Source: VAXT01 sp963850415 | GTDB lineage: Bacteria; Actinomycetota; Thermoleophilia; Gaiellales; Gaiellaceae | Assembly (NCBI GenBank): GCA_963850415.1 | Contig: CAWKLE010000003.1 | Coordinates: forward strand, 310,001-374,000 | Direction: 5' to 3' | DNA length: 64,000 nucleotides | In this document: in pieces, positions 1-7,791 of the stretch | Layout of the letters: the number at the start of each line of letters is the position of its first letter | How positions within the stretch are numbered: position 1 is the first letter of the stretch | Notes under the pieces: model-generated | Seen by the model: only the letters and a program-made list of their open reading frames with translations | Database searches by the model: none | What the model was told of the DNA's origin: nothing | Program-made: the position numbers and the translations under genes

Positions 1-1
1 C

Positions 2-682
2 TATTGGCGTGATCAGGCCGCTGTCCCGACCGAGCCGTACGTCCGCGACTTCACCTTCTCGCGGACGCCGCTCGGCGGCCGGCGCGACCCGCCGTGGGAC
101 GAGGCCGTCCGCACGGGCACGTTCCCGCGGGGCATGCGAAACGTCTACTTCCGCACCGAGTTCGCGTTCTTCGACGGCGGGCCGATGCGCGTGGCCTTCA
201 CCCGGCCCGACGGCAGCGTCGCGCTCGACGCCGTTCGCGCAACTCCACTCCAGGGCGACCGCGCCACGTTCGCGGACTGGCGCGAGCGGCTGAACCTCGA
301 CCAGTTGGGGACGTGGCGGCTGCGAATGGAGAGCGGCGGACAAGTGCTCGTGGACGCGCCGTTCACCGTCGGCGTCGCCCGGAACAGGCGGCCGAACCCC
401 GTCGGGCTTCGGCTCGATCCCGCGCAGCCGACAAGCGACGACGTGATCCAGTGCGTCGTCCTCACTTCGCTCGTGACGGAGGACCCCGACTACGCGATCG
501 TCCGCTACCGCTACCGCTGGCGCGTCGGAGGAACGCTCGTGCGGCAGGTCAGGAGTGCCGGGCTGTCGGACGTCCTCCGCCACCGGCTCGCCAAGCCGGG
601 CCAGCAGGTCTCGTGCACGGTCAGGCCGTCGGACGGAAAGCGCTTCGGCCGGCCCACGACAACAGCAGTCACGGTGCGCTGA
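2..682 (+). CDS. C-terminal part of a secreted Ig-like domain protein (partial)
   Basis: The frame is open from base 2 to the TGA at 680-682, giving 226 residues of a protein that begins outside the window. The visible part is beta-rich without membrane segments. Its last ~80 residues (YRYRWRVGG, then SAGLSDVL, then PGQQVSCTVRPSDG) match the pattern of extracellular Ig-like repeats, in which a W, a GD/GQ turn and a C-T-V-x-PSDG end recur. An extracellular or adhesive role is an inference from this fold. The 3' end overlaps the convergent small gene at 669-902 by 14 bases. An internal ATG at 134 exists, but the preceding frame reads equally well as protein, so I treat it as internal. Confidence 0.6.
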   Translation, partial: YWRDQAAVPTEPYVRDFTFSRTPLGGRRDPPWDEAVRTGTFPRGMRNVYFRTEFAFFDGGPMRVAFTRPDGSVALDAVRATPLQGDRATFADWRERLNLDQLGTWRLRMESGGQVLVDAPFTVGVARNRRPNPVGLRLDPAQPTSDDVIQCVVLTSLVTEDPDYAIVRYRYRWRVGGTLVRQVRSAGLSDVLRHRLAKPGQQVSCTVRPSDGKRFGRPTTTAVTVR

Positions 683-902
683 CGCGCACGACGTTCAGGC
701 CCCAGGCGCGCCCCGCCGCGAACAGCTCATCAGGATCGACCTCGTCGCGCCAGCCGATGAAGTGGCGGTCGGGCTCGTCCTCGGTCGAGCCGTAGACCGC
801 GAGCCGCAACTCCTGATCGCGAGTACGGACTCCGCGCTCCAGCTCGTCGCGCCTGCGCTCCGCCTCCTCCGCTGCCGGGCCCTCGGCATACCCCTTTGCC
901 AT
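669..902 (-). CDS. Small hypothetical protein, 77 aa
   Basis: Not recognised. It begins with ATG at 902-900, sharing one base with the TGA of the upstream VOC gene (TGATG), so the two are probably translationally coupled. The protein is charged and helical at its N-terminus (AEEAERRRDELERG), followed by a segment with conserved-looking aromatic and acidic positions (RHFIGWRDEVDPDELFAAG). No signal peptide or membrane segment is visible. A longer start at 986 is open but would run backwards through the VOC gene, so I reject it. An accessory role next to the VOC enzyme is only inferred from coupling. Confidence 0.6.
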   Translation of the reverse strand: MAKGYAEGPAAEEAERRRDELERGVRTRDQELRLAVYGSTEDEPDRHFIGWRDEVDPDELFAAGRAWGLNVVRVSAP

Positions 903-1384
903 CAGGTCGCTTCGGCGAGCAGCGCCTCGAGGTCGAGCGGGATGCTGATCATCGCCACGCCCTTGCCGTCTGGCGCCATCGGCCACTCCTCGCGCGGCCG
1001 GTCGCGGTACAGCTCGATCCCGTTGCCGTCCGGGTCGTTGAGGTAGAGCGCCTCGCTCACGCCGTGATCGGACGCGCCCGAGATCGGAACCCGATTGTCG
1101 ACGAGCCTCTTGAGCGCATCCGCCAGGGCGGCGCGGGTCGGGTAGCGGACGGCCAGGTGGAAGAGCCCGGTCGTCCCGGGCGAAGGCGGTGAGCCGCCCT
1201 TCGACTCCCAGGTGTTGAGGCCGATGTGGTGGTGATAGCCGCCGGCGGACAGGAACGCGGCCTGGTCGCCCATCCGCTGCATGAGGTCGAAGCCGAGCAC
1301 GTCGCGGTAGAAGCCGATCGCGCGGTCGAGGTCGGCGACCTTCAGATGGACGTGCCCGATGTCGACGCCGGGATCGATGGCCAC
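902..1384 (-). CDS. VOC-family (glyoxalase/extradiol dioxygenase-like) metalloenzyme
   Basis: A 160-residue vicinal-oxygen-chelate protein, close in pattern to CatE-type catechol-2,3-dioxygenase/glyoxalase entries. The N-terminal module starts GHVHLKV and has a FYRDVLGFDL segment; the C-terminal module ends DPDGNGIELYRDRP. Likely metal ligands are His13, His76 (LFHLAV) and Glu124 (GIEL), the usual His/His/Glu set. Family members cleave aromatic rings or act on small thiol adducts; the substrate cannot be told from sequence. It is followed one base later by a small coupled gene, and the RTX protein gene ends just upstream of it. Confidence 0.85.
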   Translation of the reverse strand: MAIDPGVDIGHVHLKVADLDRAIGFYRDVLGFDLMQRMGDQAAFLSAGGYHHHIGLNTWESKGGSPPSPGTTGLFHLAVRYPTRAALADALKRLVDNRVPISGASDHGVSEALYLNDPDGNGIELYRDRPREEWPMAPDGKGVAMISIPLDLEALLAEAT

Positions 1385-1385
1385 G

Positions 1386-3409
1386 TCAGCCTCTGCGCCC
1401 TCGGCTGACGGTGAGCTTGACCTTCGCGCCGTTTCGAAGACTCGTTCGCGGCCGTGGTGACTGGCGAACGACGATGCCTTTGCGTCGACTCGAGCGAACA
1501 GTCCGGACGGTGCCGACGCGGCAGTGCGCAGTCCGGAGCTTCCGTTTCGCCTTCAGGAGCGTCATGCCGACAACCTTTGGTACCACACAGCGAACCGGCC
1601 GAGGCGGCGCAGGTGGAGGTGGCGGAGGTGGCGGAGGAGGCGGTGGCGGCTGCGCACTGCGGTCGACGACCTCGCAGTCCTCCTCCACGTAGTCGAGGGG
1701 GTCGGCGACGACGGAGTCCTGCCCGAGGCCGCAGAAAACGCCGTCCTGGAAGAGGTCGCGACTTTCAACCGTGTCGTTTCCCGCCCCGGCGTCGAAGACA
1801 TCCGAGCCCTCGAAACCCCGCAGACGATCGTTTCCGTCGCCGCCGACGATCACGTTCCCCGTGTCGTTCCCCACGAGGAGGTCGTCACCCGCGCCTCCGA
1901 GGATGTCCTCGACGTCGCGCTGCGTGGTATCGCCCTCCCCGGGCTCGCCGTCGTCGCCGGTCTGGCCGTCGAGATCGACGCTGACGGCAGCTGACCTGTC
2001 GGTGTAAGCAACCGCATCCAGGCCGTCGCCGCCGGAGATCGTGTCGGCGCCGAGGCCGCCCTGGAGGAAGTCGTTGCCGGCCAGGCCCGAGAGCGAGTCA
2101 GCGCCGCCGTTTCCGATGAGCGCATTGTCAATCGCGTTGCCGGTTAGAGCGTCCGCGCCTGATCCGCCGACTGCGTCCTCGACGTCGGCAGAGACCGTGT
2201 CGCCTTCACCAGCCTCACCGTCGTCCCCGGACTGGCCGTCCAGATCGACGCTGACCGGCGCCGATCGCTCCTCGTAGGAGACGAGGTCCTCTCCATCACC
2301 GCCCTGGAGGGTGTCCGCGCCCGGGCCCCCGATGAGCGCGTCGTCGTTGTTGCCGCCGTTCACCGTGTCGTTGCCGGGACCAGCGTAGATCTCGTCGTCG
2401 CCAACGGCCCCGTCGATCTGATCGTCGCCCGGCCCGCTCACGATCACCTCGCCATAGTCGTAACCGGTGATCACGTCGTTTCCCGACCCGGTCAGGATGA
2501 TCCCGAATCCTCCGCCGACATCATCGTTTTCGCCGGCTTCGCCGTCCGGACCCCCTCCGAGGGGGGTGACGAAGACGGGATTGACTCGCGACGAGTAGTC
2601 CACCGTGTTGAAGCCCCCGCCTCCGAGGAACTGGTCCGCCCCGAGCCCGCCGTCCAGAACGTCGTCGCCTTCTTGGCCCCAGAGGAAATCGTTACCTGCG
2701 CCGCCGCTGATGCTGTCGTTGCCGTACCAACCGTCGAGTTCCTCGTCGCGAGCGCTTCCGACGAGCGTGTCATTCCCCGATCCAGCGCGGATGGTGTCGA
2801 TCTGTACGAGTGTGTCCCCGACGCCGTCCTCCGGACCCCGTCGGGTGCGCCGTCCGAGAGATCGATCGTCAGGTCGGTCGTCCGGTACTCGTAGTAGGCG
2901 ACATCGGGGACAGCGTCGAGCCCGCCGTCCATCGTATCGGCGCCGTTGCCACCGTCGAGGATGTCCCAGCCTGCTCCTCCCTCGAGCACGTCGTCGCCGG
3001 CCTCGCCGAACAAGATGTCGCCGTGACCGCCCGATTGGTCGCCTCCGACGAGGTGATCGTTCCCGTCACCGCCGGTGAGGATCGCGTTGTCGATCGCCCC
3101 GGAGTTCGACGCGTAGTCGTCTCCATCTCCGAGGTCGGCCTGGAGAGGCGTGGAAACGTCGCCGGCACAGGTCACATCGTTTGCCGTGACGGCCGAGCAC
3201 CCAGGGCCGGCAGTGATTGCCGCACCGGTGTCCTCGATGCCGATAAGGTCGCTGGTGGGCCGGCTGAAGACGACGTGATTCGGCTCGCCCGCGGCGGCCT
3301 GAAACTCGATCGTTCCTCCGACGACCTGGGCGGTGCCCGCTTCGGCCCGCCCGGCGATGACCGCCGCTACAAGGAGCGCGCCTGCGAGAAGAACGCCCCT
3401 CCGCCGCAT
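1386..3409 (-). pseudogene. Secreted RTX-repeat (GGxGxDxUx) protein with poly-Pro linker and PASTA domain; one-base frameshift
   Basis: Read as one gene with a frameshift near 2837-2840. The first frame starts at ATG 3409 with a signal peptide (MRRRGVLLAGALLVAAVIAG, cleavage after AEA), then calcium-binding nonapeptide repeats such as LTGGDGNDHLVGG. It runs out of frame at SDGAPDG. Adding one G to the GGGG run (minus strand) restores an uninterrupted frame (GGPEDGVGDTLVQID) into further RTX repeats, a run of 13 prolines and a C-terminal PASTA-like domain (VPKVVGMTLLKAKRKL...). The repaired protein is 674 aa. RTX repeats fold as Ca2+-bound beta-rolls on exported proteins; PASTA domains bind peptidoglycan, so cell-wall anchoring is plausible (inference). 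The break is probably a sequencing error rather than a true pseudogene. Confidence 0.75.
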
Positions 3410-3444
3410 GGTTGCGCGATCCTAGCGCGCCGTCCCTAACCTGA

Positions 3445-3996
3445 CTAGGGCGTTTTCGAGCTCTTTCCCTCGCGCCGTTCGAACTCGAGCATCAGCCGGC
3501 GGAGCAATGCGTTCAGCTGCTCCTTCTCCGTCTTTGTCAGCGCCGCCGCGATCAGCGCCTCGCGCTCGGCCTCGGCGCCCGTCGACTCGAGCCACTTGGT
3601 CCCTCCCGCCTTGGTCAGCTCGATCAGTACGCCACGACGGTCGTCCGGATCGGGCAGGCGCTTGACGAGGCCGGCCTTCTCGAGCCGGTCGAGGCGATTC
3701 GTCATGGCGCCGCTCGAGAGCTCGGAGTGCTTCGCGAGCTCACCCGCCGATCGCCTGAACGGAGGGCCGGCGCGCCGGAGGGCCCCCAAGACGTCCCATT
3801 CCTCGAACGTCAGCCCATGTTCTGCAAGCACGTCGTTGAGGCTCCGCTTGAAGCGACGGGTGAGCCCGCTCATGCGGTCGACGATGCCCTCGACCGCGAA
3901 ATCGAGATTCGGGATGTCCTGGAGCCAGGCCGTCTCCAGCCATTTGTCGATGTGGTCCCGTTCCTCGACCTTCTTCACGGTCACAGTCTTGACCAA
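3445..3996 (-). CDS. MarR-family transcriptional regulator
   Basis: A 183-residue winged-helix regulator. The HTH region reads LTFEEWDVLGALRRAG, then SAGELAKHSELSSGAMTNRLDRLEKAGLVKRL, with the diagnostic MarR wing DPDDRRGVLIELT. Such proteins are dimeric repressors released by small ligands or oxidation. No Cys is present, so oxidation sensing of the OhrR type is unlikely. The start used is TTG at 3996; GTG codons at 3984 and 3978 are alternatives, because no clear Shine-Dalgarno is visible. It is divergent from a small ORF and the AlkA-like glycosylase, with palindromic operators between, which suggests autoregulation and control of those genes. Confidence 0.9.
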   Translation of the reverse strand: MVKTVTVKKVEERDHIDKWLETAWLQDIPNLDFAVEGIVDRMSGLTRRFKRSLNDVLAEHGLTFEEWDVLGALRRAGPPFRRSAGELAKHSELSSGAMTNRLDRLEKAGLVKRLPDPDDRRGVLIELTKAGGTKWLESTGAEAEREALIAAALTKTEKEQLNALLRRLMLEFERREGKSSKTP

Positions 3997-4002
3997 AAAA
4001 CT

Positions 4003-4054
4003 CTTGACGTCAAGTGATTCGACTGCTACCTTCCCTCACTAGTTCGACGTCAAG
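4003..4054. promoter_or_regulatory. Twin MarR-type operators and + strand promoter
   Basis: CTTGACGTCAAG at 4003-4014 is a perfect 12-bp palindrome. A second copy with two mismatches, TTCGACGTCAAG, lies at 4043-4054; the centres are 40 bp apart, close to four helical turns. The first palindrome contains TTGACG (4005-4010), which with TACCTT (4027-4032, 16-bp spacer) makes a good + strand promoter for the gene starting at 4080. Palindromes of this form are typical of MarR operators (family knowledge). Binding by the adjacent MarR protein is inferred from position. Confidence 0.7.
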
Positions 4055-4079
4055 ATACTTCACCTCGAAGGGAGCCGCA

Positions 4080-4250
4080 GTGTATCCAGTCGACGTCCAG
4101 ACGCAGAGCCTGATCACGAAAGAGCACGCGGACCGCCTGCGCGAGCAGGCCCGGCCGCCGAGGAGCGTAGGGTTGAAGCGTGACCGTCGAGCGGACGATC
4201 AGGCCCCGCGGGCCCTACTCGCTCGCGCTGTCCGGCCGGCGCGCGTCTGA
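4080..4250 (+). CDS. Small ORF downstream of MarR operators, 56 aa
   Basis: GTG at 4080 has a good Shine-Dalgarno (AAGGGAG, 4068-4074) and follows the + promoter overlapped by the MarR operators. The first ~25 residues (YPVDVQTQSLITKEHADRLR) look like real protein: amphipathic, with no rare-codon runs. The Arg/Ala-rich second half overlaps the glycosylase gene by 71 bases and may be frame read-through of little importance. Function unknown; no membrane segment or export signal. It may instead serve as a translated leader coupling to the glycosylase. Confidence 0.45.
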   Translation: MYPVDVQTQSLITKEHADRLREQARPPRSVGLKRDRRADDQAPRALLARAVRPARV

Positions 4251-5064
4251 TCCCACGCGGCGGTTCGGGAACGGCGTCCTGACCTGCCTGCTCGCAGGCG
4301 GCGAGCGCGCCGGAGCCCGCCAGCTCTCCGACGGAGCGCTCGTTCTGCACGCCGAGACCGACGCCGGCATCGAGCAGCTGCGCTTCCTCCTCGGCGCCGA
4401 CGACGACCACAGCGCGTTCCTCGAGCGCTACCGCGACGACGAGTTGCTCGCCGGCCCGATCCGCCACCTGCGCGGCCTCCGCCCGATCCGCACGGCGACA
4501 GTCACACATGCGCTCCTGCGGGCGATCGTCAGCCAGCTGATCACCTCCCGCGAGGCGCGCTCGATCGAGTGGCGGCTCCTGCACGCGACGACGGAGCGCG
4601 TCGACAGGCTCGTCGCGCCCCCTTTGCCCCACCACTTCGCCGGCCTTGCTCCGGCCCAGCTCCAGCGGTTCGGCCTGCCCGCCCGGAAGGCGACCGCTCT
4701 CGTCCGCATCTGCCGCACGTTCGACCCGGAGCGCCTCAGACGCCTGCCCGCGGACGCCGCCGCCGCGAGGCTCGAGAGCGAGCGCGGCATCGGCCCGTAC
4801 TCGGTCGGCTTCGTCTGGACGCAGGGGCTCGGCCGCTACGACCGTGGGATCGTCGGCGACCTCGGGCTGCTCAAGATCTGCTCGGCGATCGAGGGCCGCT
4901 GGGTCGAGCCGGAGGACACCGCGCGGATCCTCGGGCGCTACGGGGAGTGGGCCGGTCTCGCGTGCGTGTACCTGATGGCCGGCGCGGCGCGCGGCATGGT
5001 GCCGTTGAAGCTGAGCCCGCCCGAGGTCAGGCGCGAACGCATCAGAGCGCGGTACGCCGCCTAA
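4180..5064 (+). CDS. AlkA-like DNA-3-methyladenine glycosylase (HhH-GPD family)
   Basis: A 294-residue base-excision glycosylase. The helix-hairpin-helix (ESERGIGPYSVGFVW, residues ~199-213) is followed by the catalytic Asp in GDLGLLK (Asp227), the order seen in AlkA. The N-terminal ~100 residues form the AlkA-type extra domain. It would excise alkylated purines, leaving an abasic site. GTG at 4180 is preceded by GGAG-like sequence. Co-transcription with the small ORF at 4080 under the MarR operators is likely, so the repair gene may be induced by the MarR ligand (inference). proC follows 10 bases later. Confidence 0.85.
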   Translation: MTVERTIRPRGPYSLALSGRRASDPTRRFGNGVLTCLLAGGERAGARQLSDGALVLHAETDAGIEQLRFLLGADDDHSAFLERYRDDELLAGPIRHLRGLRPIRTATVTHALLRAIVSQLITSREARSIEWRLLHATTERVDRLVAPPLPHHFAGLAPAQLQRFGLPARKATALVRICRTFDPERLRRLPADAAAARLESERGIGPYSVGFVWTQGLGRYDRGIVGDLGLLKICSAIEGRWVEPEDTARILGRYGEWAGLACVYLMAGAARGMVPLKLSPPEVRRERIRARYAA

Positions 5065-5074
5065 ACTCACGAAC

Positions 5075-5899
5075 ATGGCTGTCGACGCCCGGCGCATCGC
5101 AATCCTCGGCGGCGGGAAGATCGGCGAGTCGCTGCTCGCGGGCCTCCTCAGCTCCGGCTGGCGCAAGCCGGAGGAGATCGTCGTCACAGGCCGCCGCCAG
5201 GAGCGGATCGACGAGCTCGCCGAGCGTTACGGCATCGAGACGACGCTCGCGAACGCGGAAGCCGTCACCGGCGCCGCCTTCATCGTGATCGCGGTCAAGC
5301 CGCAGGACTTCGACGTGCTGCTCGGCGAGGTCGGCGGGCTGATCACGCCGGAGCAGACGGTGCTCTCGGTTGCTGCCGCGGTGCCGACGGCGCAGATCGA
5401 GCGGCACCTCTCCGACGGGGTGCCCGTCCTGCGCGCGATGCCGAACACGCCTGCCACCGTCCACGAGGGCGTCGCAGGGCTCTGCGCCGGCGCACATGCA
5501 GGAGACGACCACATGGCGATGGCGGACGAGGTGCTGAGTCACGTCGGCCGCGTCGTCCAGATCGCGGAGCCGTACATGGATGCCGTCACGGCCGTCTCCG
5601 GCTCCGGGCCGGCGTACTTCGCGCTCCTCGCCGAGGCGATGATCGAGGCCGGGATCCTGCTCGGGCTCTCGCGCGAGGTCTCGACGCAGCTCGTCATTCA
5701 GACGATGTTCGGGACCGCCAAGCTCCTGCGCGACGAGGAGATGCACCCGGTCGAGCTGCGGGAGATGGTCACGTCGCCGGGCGGCACGACAATCCGAGCG
5801 ATCCGCGAGCTCGAACGAGCCGGCGTGCGCGCCGCGTTCCTGAACGCGATCCAGGCAGCCATGGAGCGCTCGAAAGAACTGGCCGAGGGCGACTCCTGA
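5075..5899 (+). CDS. proC: Pyrroline-5-carboxylate reductase
   Basis: A 274-residue cytosolic enzyme that reduces 1-pyrroline-5-carboxylate to proline with NAD(P)H, the last step of proline synthesis. The Rossmann fingerprint GGGKIG is at residues 12-17, VIAVKPQ marks the cofactor domain edge, RAMPNTP and VSGSGPAYF are family signatures, and the C-terminal TSPGGTT loop is intact. Length is typical. Its TGA overlaps the CTG that appears to start the next gene, so the pair should be translationally coupled. Confidence 0.95.
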   Translation: MAVDARRIAILGGGKIGESLLAGLLSSGWRKPEEIVVTGRRQERIDELAERYGIETTLANAEAVTGAAFIVIAVKPQDFDVLLGEVGGLITPEQTVLSVAAAVPTAQIERHLSDGVPVLRAMPNTPATVHEGVAGLCAGAHAGDDHMAMADEVLSHVGRVVQIAEPYMDAVTAVSGSGPAYFALLAEAMIEAGILLGLSREVSTQLVIQTMFGTAKLLRDEEMHPVELREMVTSPGGTTIRAIRELERAGVRAAFLNAIQAAMERSKELAEGDS

Positions 5900-6573
5900 C
5901 CGAGATTCGAATTTTCGACACGGCGCGTGAGGCGCAGAGCGCCGCCGCCGAGCTTCTTGTCACCGCCGCGAGAGCAGGCGAGCACCTGGCGCTCTCGGGC
6001 GGGGACGCGCCCGGCCCCGCATTCGAGCTCGCCGCTGAGCTTGAACCGGACTGGAGCGCCGCACGGCTCTGGTGGGGCGACGAGCGCTGCGTGCCGCCGG
6101 ACGACGAGCGTTCCAACTACCTGCTCGCCAAGCGGGCTCTTCTCGATCGGCTCGAGCAGCAGCCGTCCGAGATTCACCGCATCCGCGGCGAGCTCGGCGG
6201 CGCGGCGGCCGCGGCGGAGTACGACGCCGAGCTCGAAGGCGTGCGCCTCGGGCTCGCGCTTCAAGGAGTCGGACCGGACGGGCACACGGCGTCCCTCTTT
6301 CCGAGCTCGCCGACGCTGGACGAGCGCGAACGGCGAGCGGTCGCGACTCCGCACGAAGACGTCGAGCGCGTGACGATGACCCTTCCGGTGCTTGCAGGCG
6401 CCGCGCAGGTCGTCTACCTCGTGCTCGGCGAAACGAAGGCGGAGGCCGTGAAACTCGCGTTCACGGGCGACCCTGATCCCGCGATACCAGCGAGTTTGCT
6501 GCGGTCCGAGCACGGCGAGACGATCGTGCTCCTCGATCGCGCCGCTGCCGCCAGGCTTGACAACGACGCCTGA
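5896..6573 (+). CDS. pgl: 6-phosphogluconolactonase, apparent CTG start
   Basis: Hydrolyses 6-phosphogluconolactone in the oxidative pentose phosphate pathway. Signatures are LALSGGDAP near the N-terminus, WWGDERCVPPDDERSNY, and GVGPDGHTASLFPSSP, all typical of the DevB/Pgl family. The conserved part begins at TEIRIFDTAREAQ, directly after CTG at 5896-5898, which overlaps the proC stop (CTGA). No in-frame ATG, GTG or TTG lies between there and far upstream, so either CTG is the start or initiation is at the ATT at 5905. The first ATG-type codon would be 6091, which would delete the SGG motif. The product is about 225 aa, normal for the family. Confidence 0.85.
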   Translation: MTEIRIFDTAREAQSAAAELLVTAARAGEHLALSGGDAPGPAFELAAELEPDWSAARLWWGDERCVPPDDERSNYLLAKRALLDRLEQQPSEIHRIRGELGGAAAAAEYDAELEGVRLGLALQGVGPDGHTASLFPSSPTLDERERRAVATPHEDVERVTMTLPVLAGAAQVVYLVLGETKAEAVKLAFTGDPDPAIPASLLRSEHGETIVLLDRAAAARLDNDA

Positions 6574-6590
6574 ATCCCTATATGTAGGAT
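6557..6590 (+). promoter_or_regulatory. Promoter and palindromic operator of the HTH gene at 6595
   Basis: TTGACA (6557-6562), a 16-bp spacer and TATATG (6579-6584) form a near-consensus promoter inside the end of pgl. The -10 lies within an imperfect palindrome, ATCCCTATATGTAGGAT (6574-6590). The ATG of the regulator follows ten bases after the -10, so the transcript should be leaderless. Autorepression through the palindrome is an inference. Confidence 0.6.
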
Positions 6591-6594
6591 CTAT

Positions 6595-7140
6595 ATGACC
6601 GTGGCAGCGACCACCACGACCAACGACGTCTTCACGATCGAGCGCGCGGAGCAGCTCAAGGCGCTCGGCCATCCGCTCCGCCTTCGTGTGCTCGAGATGC
6701 TCGGCGACGAGGGCGGCCAGAGCCTGACCAACCGCGAGCTGGCGCAGAAGCTCGACGTCGATCCCGGCCACCTGCACTTCCACGTCAAGATGCTCCTCCG
6801 AGCCGGCCTGATCGAACGCGCCGAGGGCGGCAGGGGGCGCGAGAAGCCCTACCGCGCGGTCGCCAGCACCGTTCGCGTCGGGCCCGAGCTGCTGGGCTCA
6901 CGCCTCACAGGCGACCTCCAGGCGGCGATGCTGAACGAGGTTCAGGCCGGGTTCGCAAAGCGCGACAAGGCCCAGTTCAGGAGCGCTCAGGTGACGGGCC
7001 GAGTCACGCCCGAGCAGGCGATCGAGATGATCACCGAGCTCGTCGAGCGGGCGCAGGAGCTGGAAGACCCATCCGTCGACCCGATCGTGATCACCGCGTT
7101 CATGCACGCGCCGACGTCGCGGGGAGAAGCGAAGAGCTGA
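6595..7140 (+). CDS. ArsR-like winged-helix transcriptional regulator
   Basis: A 181-residue protein with an N-terminal HTH of the ArsR/HTH_20 type: QLKALGHPLRLRVLEML, then LTNRELAQKLDVDPGHLHFHVKMLLRAGLIERAEG, residues ~20-82. The wing is GRGREKPYRAV. The C-terminal ~100 residues are helical, without recognisable metal-binding Cys motifs, so this is probably not a metal sensor. A palindrome sits on its own promoter. The gene converges on the minus-strand gene at 7100-7789 with a 41-base overlap, unusually long for this window. Confidence 0.8.
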   Translation: MTVAATTTTNDVFTIERAEQLKALGHPLRLRVLEMLGDEGGQSLTNRELAQKLDVDPGHLHFHVKMLLRAGLIERAEGGRGREKPYRAVASTVRVGPELLGSRLTGDLQAAMLNEVQAGFAKRDKAQFRSAQVTGRVTPEQAIEMITELVERAQELEDPSVDPIVITAFMHAPTSRGEAKS

Positions 7141-7789
7141 GCTCGACGGCCAGGCCGCGACGCGCGGCGAGCGCCTGGAGGACGAGCACGGTATCGGCGA
7201 CGGGGATGTCCTCGAGGTACTCCTCGCGGGTCTCGAAGGAGTCGAGGACGCTCTCGACCGCCTGCGTGTAGCCGACGACGTCCTCGGCCGCGAGAGACGC
7301 AAGCGCATCGCCGACGTCCCGCGGGAACTCGTCCCTCGTGCGGATGGCGTCCGCATGGATGACCGCCTCGTCGTTCCGGCCGAGGACGAGCAGCGCGAGC
7401 GCGGCCGCGTAGCGCCCGATCGGGGAATCGGACTCGGCAACGCCGAGCTCGAGCGTCCAGCGCGCGGCCGATTCTGCCTGCGCCCAGTCGTCGGCGAGGA
7501 GGAGAGCCTTCATCGCTCCGATCGGCCGGCCCCAGCTGCCGGCGGGAGCGCCGTCGATGCTCTCGCGGTAGCGCTCGGCCGCCCGATGAAGCCAGTCGGA
7601 TGCCTCGTCGTCGCGTCCGGCCATCAGCAGCGCGAGCCCCACGCCGCCCGCAGCGTTGCCCATCCGCGTCAGTTGGCGCTGGCGGGCATCCGGGTCCTCG
7701 GGCAACCGAGCCTCGCCGTCCGCGTAGCGAGACGCCTCACGCTGGACATGCTCATCCCAGTCGGTCACCTGCCGGAAGATAACCTCCAT
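7100..7789 (-). CDS. Hypothetical helical-repeat (TPR-like) protein, 229 aa
   Basis: Not assigned to a named family. From ATG at 7789 the protein is soluble and almost wholly alpha-helical, with Ala/Leu-rich pairs such as GVGLALLMAGRDDEASDWLHRAAERY and AAALALLVLGRNDEAVIHADAIR, whose spacing (A-G-R-x-D-E-A) resembles tetratricopeptide repeats. A 43-residue N-terminal extension is open but Arg-rich and overlaps the divergent gene, so I reject it. The start codon is only two bases from the GTG of the divergent fadB-like gene at 7792. Confidence 0.7.
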   Translation of the reverse strand: MEVIFRQVTDWDEHVQREASRYADGEARLPEDPDARQRQLTRMGNAAGGVGLALLMAGRDDEASDWLHRAAERYRESIDGAPAGSWGRPIGAMKALLLADDWAQAESAARWTLELGVAESDSPIGRYAAALALLVLGRNDEAVIHADAIRTRDEFPRDVGDALASLAAEDVVGYTQAVESVLDSFETREEYLEDIPVADTVLVLQALAARRGLAVELSSSLLPATSARA

Positions 7790-7791
7790 TC

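Noticed and set aside
1411..1984. Plus-strand frames with a poly-glycine run opposite the RTX gene
   Set aside because: The glycines are the complement of the poly-proline linker; no start context and no family pattern.
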